Part shown: in pieces, positions 54,341 to 62,928 of the stretch
Position numbering within the stretch: the stretch's first letter is position 1
How the letters are laid out: each line of letters starts with the position of its first letter
From: Alphaproteobacteria bacterium
GTDB taxonomy: Bacteria > Pseudomonadota > Alphaproteobacteria > Micavibrionales > Micavibrionaceae
Direction: 5' to 3'
Assembly (NCBI GenBank): GCA_030427385.1
Contig: JAUHWR010000001.1
Coordinates: 1,608,042-1,672,041 of the forward strand
DNA length: 64,000 nucleotides
Program-made: the position numbers and the translations under genes
Notes under the pieces: generated by a model
What the model was told of the DNA's origin: nothing
Databases searched by the model: none
Seen by the model: only the letters and a program-made list of their open reading frames with translations

Positions 54341-54477
54341 ATCATCATTCAGTTATGGATGTTCATCTGGCTTTAAAAAAACATAATCCATAAAATAATG
54401 CAATTTAGTAATGAAAGATTACGGAGGGGACTTCCCTGTATAATTTATGATCCCTGCTAATATAGGTGCTGAAATAA

Positions 54478-55086
54478 TTATTCTTCTTTTTTAAAATTTA
54501 AAATATTTTCTAAAACAACATATTTTGCTTTTTGGCCTTTAACAAAAAAAACTGCGTTTGAACGTTTAATACAGCGCTCATGCCCAAAATTTATGTCAGC
54601 CAAAAAATCTATTTTCTGATTATTTACAGAAAGTTTTAATAAGGTAGAGTTGAATTTTCCCTCGTAGAAACGTATGCCATAACTGTTATATACAAAGCTT
54701 TCAACCAATGTTTTATCTTTAATAAAAATATAAGCACCCAAAAAAGTAGGCCATAATATAAACGGTAAATTATTTTCTACTACTTCCTGATAATCCCCAT
54801 ATTTTTCTAATGCCTCAATTTGATTGTAAAAAAATTCATCAGAAAGGTAACGATGAACAGCGCAAACTGCATCCCATTCTGTCGTAACAACGTCTCTGAC
54901 AAGTACATAATTATATGGTGTTTTATTAAATTTCTTCTCAATTATTTCAATAAATTCCTTCTCTTTTAAAGGAATGTAGAACATAGAATACAAAACGGAT
55001 CCTACAATAAATAAACCAACCGTCAGAAAAATAGATTTTAGGATTTTTTCTATCATTTTTTCTCTTGTTTTAATTGGCACAAGCAT
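54478..55086 (-). CDS. Hypothetical membrane-anchored protein
   Basis: 202 aa with N-terminal hydrophobic segment. Confidence 0.6.
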   Translation of the reverse strand: MLVPIKTREKMIEKILKSIFLTVGLFIVGSVLYSMFYIPLKEKEFIEIIEKKFNKTPYNYVLVRDVVTTEWDAVCAVHRYLSDEFFYNQIEALEKYGDYQEVVENNLPFILWPTFLGAYIFIKDKTLVESFVYNSYGIRFYEGKFNSTLLKLSVNNQKIDFLADINFGHERCIKRSNAVFFVKGQKAKYVVLENILNFKKEE

Positions 55087-55136
55087 CCTTAACGTTCGTG
55101 TTTCTCAAATACTTTTTTAAATTTTTTTTCATGAGT

Positions 55137-55371
55137 TCACACTCTGTTTCTGTTAACTATTTTAAATTCTGGCTGATATAAAATAGTTAATAAATATAAA
55201 TCTAGGCCAGTTAAATTTGGTGTAATTTCTGAATTATTCTCATACGAAGATAATATATTAAAAGGAAATTGAGGTAATACATCATTAATTCCTAAAGATA
55301 TTAATACGGACTTATCCACTCAATATTTTCGCCAAGCATAATTATTAACTTTCTTCTCTCTATTTTTTTGC
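55137..55371 (-). pseudogene. Gene remnant with in-frame stop, DUF2927-like C-terminus
   Basis: ...NNYAWRKY*VDKSVLISLGINDVLPQFPFNIL...ITPNLTGLDLYLLTILYQPEFK; the C-terminal half looks like DUF2927 but an in-frame TGA precedes it. Confidence 0.3.
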
Positions 55372-55460
55372 ATTTTTTTAATGCTAGCGACAAACAAAAT
55401 AGCTTAGCCTTTATGCTACAGAACAGTTTTTTTCAATTAAGAGGATAAGTTATTAATAAA

Positions 55461-55477
55461 TGGAGAGTGAAGGGATT
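55461..55477. repeat. Distal attachment site (decayed copy of tRNA-Gly 3' end)
   Basis: TGGAGAGTGAAGGGATT versus TGGAGCGAGTGAAGGGATT at 62793-62811: 2-nt deletion, otherwise identical; shared exact core GAGTGAAGGGATT. Confidence 0.72.
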
Positions 55478-55611
55478 AAGTTAATCACTATAAGACATTG
55501 ATAGTAATTATTTATACCTAATTATAACTACTAACATACCCCCATTTATACCCCCAAGTGTAATTAAAATATCAAAAGTAGATTTTTGAAAATTAAATTA
55601 AACTTAATATG

Positions 55612-56985
55612 CTAGGTTAGTAACCAGTTTTTAATAGCTAAAATTTCAGCATGGCTTTCTGGCATATCTTCCAATAAGGAATCTATTCTTGAAATAACAT
55701 CTTTTATAGTACGACCTGTTGAAACACCATCAAGACCATGCCGCCTATTATTTACCCACTTCCTAAGTTTGTCTCTAATATCACTTTCAAGAGCCATTTG
55801 GTTTTCTAGAAATACAAGCCTCTGGGCTATTTCCTTGTACCGCTCATCCTTAAATAAGGTGATCGTTTCTATTTTTTTATCAATATCTCCTGAGTGAAAT
55901 TCTTTCATTAATTTTTGATCCGATATGTTTGGAAACCCTTCAAATATTCGTTCTTCAAGAACTTTTTTCTTCTCTTCCCTTGCGAAACGAAGTTTTAAGG
56001 CACAGGCAACATTCTTATGAAACTGACCTGCATTATTTACTCGATCTGCTCTTTTCTGAATTTCGGAAAGCGCTAATTTGAATTTATGTTCTGGATTTCT
56101 TAAGTGCTCTAATTTAATTATAGCAGGCATTTTATTAGTATAGATTATTCTAATCGCTTTCTTAGAGCTATTCATTACCTTAACTATTTCATTTACAGAT
56201 AAATCAAAATACTCTTCTGGATCATATGTTAAATCAAAAACTGAAATAAGTGAAGAAACAGTATCTGGAGCACAACATCCAACAATCGCTCGCACCGAAG
56301 AGCTTCCACCAAAGTATTCTATAAGACAATTAACCTTATTGTTGTTAATCATCTGATTAACCTTTGACTTATCAACTAAAGGAATAAGTGTTTCCCAAAT
56401 ATCAGGAGCACGCTTCCTTACTAAATTAGCCATATATATGGTAGCCTGAACATCGCCTAAAGCATCATGGGCACTTTCATGCGCGAAACCATTTGCAGGT
56501 GCCAATACATCTAGCTTTAACGTTGGCATACCTCTGTTATTTTTTGGGATATTAATCACGTCTGGCCTCAATGTAGATGCTGCCTGTATGAATCTTAAAA
56601 CATCACCACGTTGATTACCATTTGTATTAGTTAAAAATGTAGGGTGTAATGTTTGGTAGAAAGCTTGACGAAGCAATAGTTCATCAAAATTTATTGTATT
56701 GTATCCAAGGAAAACAGCTGGTGACCAATCGTTTAAGACCTTTACTATTTTCTGCATAAACTGGTAATGAGAAACTAAGTGTGGATCATTGAGCATATCG
56801 GGGCTAATACGAGTAACTAAGAGAGCTTCGGGGGCTGGTATTATGTGAGGCTGTATCCTGCATCTTATTTCAATACGATCCAATTCAATAAACTCAGCAT
56901 CAGTCAAAATTGCTGCAAATTGTAAAATTTGATCAAACGTAGTGTCTAGGCCAGTTGTTTCTGTATCATAAAATATATAATTCAT
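55612..56985 (-). CDS. Exonuclease I (SbcB)-like DEDDh 3'-5' exonuclease
   Basis: 457 aa; FYDTETTGLD (DxE), LGYNTINFDELLLRQAFY, LRPDVINIPKNNRGMPTLKLDVLAPANGFAHESAHDALGDVQATIYMANLV. Collinear with E. coli SbcB, including the C-terminal region. Confidence 0.9.
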   Translation of the reverse strand: MNYIFYDTETTGLDTTFDQILQFAAILTDAEFIELDRIEIRCRIQPHIIPAPEALLVTRISPDMLNDPHLVSHYQFMQKIVKVLNDWSPAVFLGYNTINFDELLLRQAFYQTLHPTFLTNTNGNQRGDVLRFIQAASTLRPDVINIPKNNRGMPTLKLDVLAPANGFAHESAHDALGDVQATIYMANLVRKRAPDIWETLIPLVDKSKVNQMINNNKVNCLIEYFGGSSSVRAIVGCCAPDTVSSLISVFDLTYDPEEYFDLSVNEIVKVMNSSKKAIRIIYTNKMPAIIKLEHLRNPEHKFKLALSEIQKRADRVNNAGQFHKNVACALKLRFAREEKKKVLEERIFEGFPNISDQKLMKEFHSGDIDKKIETITLFKDERYKEIAQRLVFLENQMALESDIRDKLRKWVNNRRHGLDGVSTGRTIKDVISRIDSLLEDMPESHAEILAIKNWLLT

Positions 56986-57019
56986 CTTTTATCCGAAAAG
57001 CATTACTAGATATATTCAA

Positions 57020-58603
57020 TTAATAATAAGATATGTAATTGGGAGGCTCAACTTTCTCTAAACCGAATGTGAAATAATATTTTCTTGCTGCCCGCCACCC
57101 TCTAACAAAACTAGGCAAGCCTGCCTCTGGCTCACTTTTACCCCTCCAAGCTTTCATATCAAGCCATGTACCTAATATTAAATGTTCTTGATCTGGCTTT
57201 ATTCCTTGAAGACTATACTTGTTTTTTAAAATAATAGCCCTCTTATGCATCGCACGTTTAATGGAATTTGCAAGCCAACCGTCTAAATCAACAAATTGTT
57301 CGCGTTGTTCTATAAGAGCATAAAAACCCATTAATCCTCGCATTTGCTTTAGTTTTTTCCCCTCGCGTAAATAGAGTTGAATATCTTCTTCATCCAATCC
57401 CCCATATAGGTATTTTCTTATTTCAGTAATAAGCCCTAGCAAATCCCAATCATAGTCAGGGGTAACACCATTTCTTTGCCTAGAGAAACCGTATTTTTTT
57501 GGATAGTGGATTAAATATATGTGAATTAGTCGAGATATTTTGGCTTTAACTCGCTTCATTACGCTTTCTGGGATAGACGTTCCGTCCTTTGAGAAACTAT
57601 ATCCAAGATAATTAAGAGTCTCATAGTTTCTCATTTCTGATTTGTGTTTTGAAATAATTGCAACACCTTCAGATTTTTTTTCATTAATCTTGATACCACT
57701 AGCCTTACAGTGCTCAATAAAACAATTCTCAACTTTTTGTGCATCTTCATAATTAGAACAAACGGCAGTTACATCATCTGCATATCTTACAAATTTACCT
57801 GCGCATCGCTCTAATGATCTATCTAAATTATCACTGGCTAAATTTGCCAACAAAAGTGAAATTGATGAACCTTGAGGAGTACCTATTACACGCCTCTTAA
57901 AATCATTTGCGCTATACTGTATTGGCTCTGCATATTGATGATGTAAAAACTCGCCAAAAACGTAACGTTCATGCGGGGTTAAGCTAAGCATATTTTTATC
58001 AGAGATGCATTTCTTTAGGTAACCTGTAGGAATGCTATCAAAATATTTCTCAAAATCAATTTGAACAGCAAATAATTTATCAGTTGTAATATAATTAGAC
58101 AGCGCCAAAACAGCGTCAAAAATATTCTTATTCGGATGATACGCATAAGAAAATGAAGAAAGGCGCTTTAAATTACGCGCTCTAGATCGCTTCATCATGA
58201 TATTTGCTAGGGCTGCATCAGGTATGGAAAAAGCCATAATACTTCTGTAACCACCAGCAGGCTTAGGGATTAAAAAATTTTGCGCGGGTACAGGTTTATA
58301 GTCTTCAGATAGCACCTTCTGCCATATAGTTTTTGATAGAAAATTTGCGTTTCTTGCACAATGTTTTGGTTCAAAAAGTGGCATTACGGCTTGTCTGGAC
58401 TTGTTTTTAACGGGCTCTCCAGCTTTTAAACCTGTTCTTTTAGAATATTTATTTCTATATTCTTTGTCCTTAGACTCTGACTGCGCTGTTCTTAAAAGAA
58501 TGCGCTTTGATAGTCTCTTGATCTCATTTTTTAAGGCTGTTTGCATAGTTCGACGAGGAGCCTTTAAAGTAAGGGTTTCTGCGTTGCATTTAAAATGTCG
58601 CAT
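57020..58603 (-). CDS. Reverse transcriptase (stand-alone, non-maturase; UG/DRT-like candidate)
   Basis: 527 aa; IPKPAGGYRSIMAFSIPDAALAN, FAVQIDFEKYFDSIP (motif A), RRVIGTPQGSSISLLLANLASDNLD (B), KFVRYADDVTAVCS (C), GIKINEKKSEGVAI (D), LNYLGYSFS (E). Alternative start at 58546 (MQTALKNEIKR). Confidence 0.92.
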   Translation of the reverse strand: MRHFKCNAETLTLKAPRRTMQTALKNEIKRLSKRILLRTAQSESKDKEYRNKYSKRTGLKAGEPVKNKSRQAVMPLFEPKHCARNANFLSKTIWQKVLSEDYKPVPAQNFLIPKPAGGYRSIMAFSIPDAALANIMMKRSRARNLKRLSSFSYAYHPNKNIFDAVLALSNYITTDKLFAVQIDFEKYFDSIPTGYLKKCISDKNMLSLTPHERYVFGEFLHHQYAEPIQYSANDFKRRVIGTPQGSSISLLLANLASDNLDRSLERCAGKFVRYADDVTAVCSNYEDAQKVENCFIEHCKASGIKINEKKSEGVAIISKHKSEMRNYETLNYLGYSFSKDGTSIPESVMKRVKAKISRLIHIYLIHYPKKYGFSRQRNGVTPDYDWDLLGLITEIRKYLYGGLDEEDIQLYLREGKKLKQMRGLMGFYALIEQREQFVDLDGWLANSIKRAMHKRAIILKNKYSLQGIKPDQEHLILGTWLDMKAWRGKSEPEAGLPSFVRGWRAARKYYFTFGLEKVEPPNYISYY

Positions 58604-58688
58604 ACCAGATTAGCATTTCAGCGTCACCGTTCTTAAGGGCTTCCGCCCTTGGTATTTTCGACCCCTCGCCTAAGCTACTACGCTGTAA
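58604..58688 (-). ncRNA. Candidate structured RNA/leader upstream of the RT
   Basis: Minus strand: CAGCGT(58685-58680)/ACGCTG(58624-58619) closing stem; inner AAGGGC-GGAA-GCCCTT hairpin (58650-58635); GGT-cgaaaat-ACC hairpin (58663-58651); CTT/AAG junction stem. Confidence 0.4.
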
Positions 58689-58692
58689 TTCA

Positions 58693-58722
58693 TACTTAAT
58701 CACGCTTCTTTTTTTGTGTCAA
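58693..58722 (-). promoter_or_regulatory. Putative promoter for RT/ncRNA
   Basis: Minus strand TTGACA (58722-58717), 18-nt spacer, TAAGTA (58698-58693). Confidence 0.4.
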
Positions 58723-58729
58723 ACTGTCA

Positions 58730-59749
58730 TTAGTAATAATCAAGACTTGATATTATCCTTCTTTGATCGATAACCGATAACTGACCATAGCTATTTAGCG
58801 TTGTATCAATAGATTTATGCCCTAAGTTTTGCCGTATCGCGTTCAAAAATTCAGGGCTTTGCGATTGCGCATAAATGGCGTGAGTTTTACGAAATGAATG
58901 CGGTTTGATATAGGGCAACCCTGCGCTTGTGAACGCTTTTTTAAATACATCCCTGATCGTTGTATCTGACTTAATTTCTTCTTTGCGGATGGTTTGTTCA
59001 AGTAAGTTTGTATGCGTGAAGCGATTATCAACTTTTGGGAATAACGGATCGGACTCTTTAAAACCCAATGAGACAAGATAATCACGCCATACAATCACAT
59101 TCTGAATAATATCTTCGGGCAATGCCATAAAATGCGCATGGCGGGTTTTAGCAAACTTAACACTCATATTTTTTGGACATACATAGATAAAATATTGCCC
59201 GTTTTCTTCAATCAAGCTTTTGAGTTTTACGGTGCGCAGTTCGGAAATGCGAAGCGCGCATAATGCTTGTAAAGAGATCATGGCTTTATCACGCTTTTCT
59301 TTATCGGTGGTATCAGGCATTTGCCGAATGGTTTTGATGATCTGATCAAAGGTATATGATTTTTGATACTCAACAGCCTTGGCGGTGGTTTGTTGATTGC
59401 GTGACATATTCAGATAATCAATCTGATTATAATCTATTTTACTACGATACCCTCTTTGTCGTTCCAACCACCGCAAAAACTCTTTTAAGCACCAAATGTT
59501 ATTAGAGATATAGGACTCCCCTAAACCTCTTGAATGCATAGATCTGATATATTTATCCGCGACATGTCCGTTGTACTTTTCAAAGCCTGCAAAATCTATG
59601 TAAATCTCAAAATCACGAATATGTTTTAAAGCGGCATCAATCGTCTTCACATCCTTCTGAGCAACACGCGCCAGATGTTGACGATATTTGTATTTTACCC
59701 GTTCATTTACAGGGTTAAACTTGTGCTTATCTTTCTTTGCGGTGGTCAA
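58730..59749 (-). CDS. Tyrosine recombinase (XerC/D-like phage integrase)
   Basis: ALCALRISELRTVK ... KPHSFRKTHAIYAQS ... LGHKSIDTTLNSYGQL (R-HxxR-H-Y). Confidence 0.92.
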   Translation of the reverse strand: MTTAKKDKHKFNPVNERVKYKYRQHLARVAQKDVKTIDAALKHIRDFEIYIDFAGFEKYNGHVADKYIRSMHSRGLGESYISNNIWCLKEFLRWLERQRGYRSKIDYNQIDYLNMSRNQQTTAKAVEYQKSYTFDQIIKTIRQMPDTTDKEKRDKAMISLQALCALRISELRTVKLKSLIEENGQYFIYVCPKNMSVKFAKTRHAHFMALPEDIIQNVIVWRDYLVSLGFKESDPLFPKVDNRFTHTNLLEQTIRKEEIKSDTTIRDVFKKAFTSAGLPYIKPHSFRKTHAIYAQSQSPEFLNAIRQNLGHKSIDTTLNSYGQLSVIDQRRIISSLDYY

Positions 59750-60261
59750 AATAAACTCCCTTGCCCTGACTCATTTAACGGACTGATCTTTGATGCTTCC
59801 AAGTGAGTCTTAGAGGGGGGAGTATCACAATCATATAATTCCAAAACATCAACCACACGAAAGGTTTTGCGAATGTCTTGATAAACACTCATTTTATAGC
59901 TTTTAAACATGGTGGTTTTGCACGTGCGGCAATGCGCCCTTGCTTTAAGCATTTTATTTTCTTGATTGAGAACAGTCTTGTTTTGAAAGACAGGGCGCGC
60001 ATCTTTGCATTTCAGGCAAAGGAACTGGTCAAATTCTAGTTTGCACTTACCCTTCATATTTTGCGCTTTGATATACTTAATTAAATCATTGCCATAAATT
60101 AAGGTTGGGCGAGATTGATCTATTGTCTTCAAACCGTTTTTTATCCACGTGCGCACCGTTTGGGGATGTAACCCCAAATCATAATATAATGCGCAAATAT
60201 CTTCTATGTCATAGACATACCAATATTTAACGCGCCTATGCGGATAGAGACGCTTTGACAT
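59746..60261 (-). CDS. HTH and zinc-ribbon-like protein partner of the recombinase
   Basis: N-terminal HTH-like HPQTVRTWIKNGLKTID; two CxxC pairs (CLKCKDARP, CRTCKTTM); overlaps the recombinase start by 4 nt. Confidence 0.75.
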   Translation of the reverse strand: MSKRLYPHRRVKYWYVYDIEDICALYYDLGLHPQTVRTWIKNGLKTIDQSRPTLIYGNDLIKYIKAQNMKGKCKLEFDQFLCLKCKDARPVFQNKTVLNQENKMLKARAHCRTCKTTMFKSYKMSVYQDIRKTFRVVDVLELYDCDTPPSKTHLEASKISPLNESGQGSLF

Positions 60262-60269
60262 GGTATGAC

Positions 60270-60461
60270 TTACTCTTGAGCGGCAATAAGGGCGCGAATG
60301 TCTTCAACGCGCCATGCGGTCATTTTTTGACCTAACTTAACGCCTTTCGGATATCTGCCACTTTTAACGCCTGCCCACCATGTGGATTTTGAGACAGGAA
60401 AGACTTTTAAAACCTCTGGCAATCTTAGAAAGCCTGTTTCGGGTAATGTGTGTTTGTCCAT
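60270..60461 (-). CDS. AlpA-like DNA-binding regulator/excisionase
   Basis: GFLRLPEVLKVFPVSKSTWWAGVKSGRYPKGVKLGQKMTAWRVEDIRALIA. Confidence 0.93.
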   Translation of the reverse strand: MDKHTLPETGFLRLPEVLKVFPVSKSTWWAGVKSGRYPKGVKLGQKMTAWRVEDIRALIAAQE

Positions 60462-60561
60462 TGTGATTCTCCTATATAATTTATAGGAACACGATAGAGT
60501 TCAACTTTGTTCTATTCCTGTAAGGTAATTTAATTTTTAGAAATAATGTTCCAACTTCAAG

Positions 60562-61407
60562 TTATTGAATGAGTTTTCTTATCCGCTCTTCACTGAGATC
60601 AACGTCTTCTCCTAAAATGCCCATAACCAAATCATTAATATATCGAACATGTTTTCTGTTATTAACGCCATGCACTTCAAAAATTTCTTTTAAAGTTCTT
60701 ACTATGTAGTGCAAATAAGCGTCTTTAGAATTTATTTTTTTAACCTTCATTGATTTGCCTGCCGCCAGTGGTTTTATTTCAGCTAAATATTCTGATATTT
60801 GTAAAAATAAATGCATGAGATCATGATGAACACTATTCGAAGTGGTGTTCCCTTCTTTAATCATGCCCTTGTGAACTAAATTTTTTTGATTTGAAAAATT
60901 AGGAAATATCATCTGCTTAGCAAGTTTAAGCGTTTCACGCCCCCCATCAGTAATACGTTCTTCAGATCCGCTTGATATTAATTTTATAATCTGCTTTTCC
61001 CAAAACATTTGCACATTGAAGCGTAGATCAACTGACTCGGATAATGCCCCTGTACATTTCTCTAATGCTTTCCGCATTTTCTCCGCAGCCAAAGCATCTT
61101 CCCGACCGCTGGTTTTAAAATCATAGCGCCACTCTGGCAAGTGCTTAAACGCGCACCTCACATGGAGTAATAGATCTTCATTACCTTGGCTTTCAAGATA
61201 GAAATCTTTAAAGTTAAGGCTGTTCTCAATAAAATTAACGCAATAATTTTTTTGTTCCTCACAGATAATAATGTTGTATTTGTTAAAAGAGGCTACATCT
61301 TCATTTCTACGTAAATTAATAATATGCTTATTGAGAAATTTTATTTGAGCGCAAATATCATTGTAAAATTTAAGCGGCACATACTTTGGTCTTTCAAAGT
61401 CAGACAT
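60562..61407 (-). CDS. Hypothetical protein
   Basis: 281-aa ORF immediately downstream of the integrase gene, same strand. Confidence 0.75.
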   Translation of the reverse strand: MSDFERPKYVPLKFYNDICAQIKFLNKHIINLRRNEDVASFNKYNIIICEEQKNYCVNFIENSLNFKDFYLESQGNEDLLLHVRCAFKHLPEWRYDFKTSGREDALAAEKMRKALEKCTGALSESVDLRFNVQMFWEKQIIKLISSGSEERITDGGRETLKLAKQMIFPNFSNQKNLVHKGMIKEGNTTSNSVHHDLMHLFLQISEYLAEIKPLAAGKSMKVKKINSKDAYLHYIVRTLKEIFEVHGVNNRKHVRYINDLVMGILGEDVDLSEERIRKLIQ

Positions 61408-61410
61408 TAA

Positions 61411-62628
61411 TTAACCTTTCTTTATAAAAGGCAAAACCTGAGAAGTCTGCGATGCGGTGTCCAAATAATCCGACCAATCTTGCATCATAACTTTACGTTC
61501 ATCCAAAAACTGCGCGCGGTCATAAGCGCGCTGCACCATACTTTTAGGAGCATGTGCAAGTTGACGATCAATAACCTCATGGCGATAATCTAGTTTTTCT
61601 TTAATTGTTGTCATAGCCAACGCACGAAAGCCATGCCCTGTCATGCGCCCTTTAAAACCCAATCGCTCTAAGCCTTTTAAAACTGTATTATTGCTCATGT
61701 GTTTGCGTGGCGAATGGTGACCAGGGAATACCCACTCCCACCGCACGTTGCGTGCTTTTAAATCGCTCAAAATTTCAATGGCTTGTGTTGATAATGGCAC
61801 AATGTGATCGTTCCGCATTTTCATACGTTCGGCAGGGATAACCCACTGCGCGTTTTCAAGATCAAATTCTTGCCATTTTGCTTCAATCAGTTCTTTTGTG
61901 CGCACAAAAGTAAGCATCAATAATTTCATAGCTTGCCTTGTATCAAGATGCAAACGCGCATCATTCCGTTCTATTGCGTGCAACAATTCAGGAATTTCTT
62001 TCACATCAAGACAGGCATAATGCTTTTTCTTTACAGGCTGTAAAACCATACCAATTTCGGATGCAGGGTTAAGCATCGCAAGTTCACTTATAATCGCATA
62101 TTTAAAAATTTGATCGCAATATTGTCGCAAGCGGTGGGCGGGTTCAAACGCCCCACGTTTTTGCACCTTCTTTAAGGCATTTATAATCTGTATAGGTTTG
62201 ATATCACTGATTGGTAAAAATCCTATTTCAGAGAATAAATCAATTTCCATTCTATGTATGACTGTCTTTGCATGACGATCCGTCCATTTATGTTTGAAAT
62301 TCTCATGCCATTGGCGTGCCACAACCTCAAACGTATTTTCAAATTTACTTTCTGCGTTCTGTTTTTGAGACTGCTTTTCTTGATTCGGATCAATATTTTG
62401 ATCCAGAAGCTTGCGCGCTTCCGTACACCTTTCTTCGGCTTCTTTCAGTGAAATTTCTGGATATACCCCCAACGCCAATAGCTTTTCTTTGCTATTAAAC
62501 CGATATTTCATACGCCAATACTTACTATTATTAGGCATAATTTGAAGATACAAGCCACGCCCACCCGCTAATTTATAGGGCTTATCACGTGATTTTGCAT
62601 TTTTGCATTCTAGATTTGTAAGACTCAT
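61411..62628 (-). CDS. P4-type tyrosine integrase (DUF4102 N-terminus)
   Basis: MSLTNLECKNAKSRDKPYKLAGGRGLYLQIMPNNSKYWRMKYRF...EKLLALGVYPEISLKEAEERC...TFVRTKELIEAKW...MTGHGFRALAMTTI...QLAHAPKSMVQRAYDRA. Confidence 0.95.
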   Translation of the reverse strand: MSLTNLECKNAKSRDKPYKLAGGRGLYLQIMPNNSKYWRMKYRFNSKEKLLALGVYPEISLKEAEERCTEARKLLDQNIDPNQEKQSQKQNAESKFENTFEVVARQWHENFKHKWTDRHAKTVIHRMEIDLFSEIGFLPISDIKPIQIINALKKVQKRGAFEPAHRLRQYCDQIFKYAIISELAMLNPASEIGMVLQPVKKKHYACLDVKEIPELLHAIERNDARLHLDTRQAMKLLMLTFVRTKELIEAKWQEFDLENAQWVIPAERMKMRNDHIVPLSTQAIEILSDLKARNVRWEWVFPGHHSPRKHMSNNTVLKGLERLGFKGRMTGHGFRALAMTTIKEKLDYRHEVIDRQLAHAPKSMVQRAYDRAQFLDERKVMMQDWSDYLDTASQTSQVLPFIKKG

Positions 62629-62792
62629 TGGGGGTATCAACTCCATACAATTTATTTTATACCCCCGCTTGCACCCCTTTTTGATTTGGATTTGGGGGTA
62701 TAACATCGGATGGCTTTGGACAAAATTGTTTCATAAAAACCCTCTTAACACAAGGCTTTCTGGACTTTACTGGACTGTTTGGGATGCCAAAT

Positions 62793-62867
62793 TGGAGCGA
62801 GTGAAGGGATTCGAACCCTCGACTTCAACCTTGGCAAGGTTGCGCTCTACCCCTGAGCTACACTCGC
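62793..62867 (-). tRNA. tRNA-Gly (GCC), CCA encoded
   Basis: Minus: GCGAGTGTAGCTCAGGGGTAGAGCGCAACCTTGCCAAGGTTGAAGTCGAGGGTTCGAATCCCTTCACTCGCTCCA. Confidence 0.96.
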
Positions 62868-62928
62868 GTACTTGCAAAACAAGTATGGGGAATATAATAT
62901 TTCTGAAATAGAATGCAAGGAAAAATTT

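Larger units (their letters stand above)
55465..62798. mobile_element. ~7.3 kb integrative element inserted in tRNA-Gly(GCC)
   Basis: P4-type integrase next to the tRNA 3' end, att direct repeat, AlpA-like regulator, second tyrosine recombinase, RT and exonuclease cargo at the distal end. Confidence 0.82.

Noticed and set aside
58635-58650. AAGGGC-GGAA-GCCCTT as a terminator of the upstream recombinase
   Set aside because: No T-tract follows on either strand; more consistent with a structured RNA element.
57020-58722. Retron, group II intron or DGR interpretation of the RT
   Set aside because: No maturase or HNH domain and no recognisable domain V; YADD/LGYSFS without the retron NAxxH/VTG signatures I would expect; no template/variable repeat pair noticed. 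A dedicated HMM classification is still needed.
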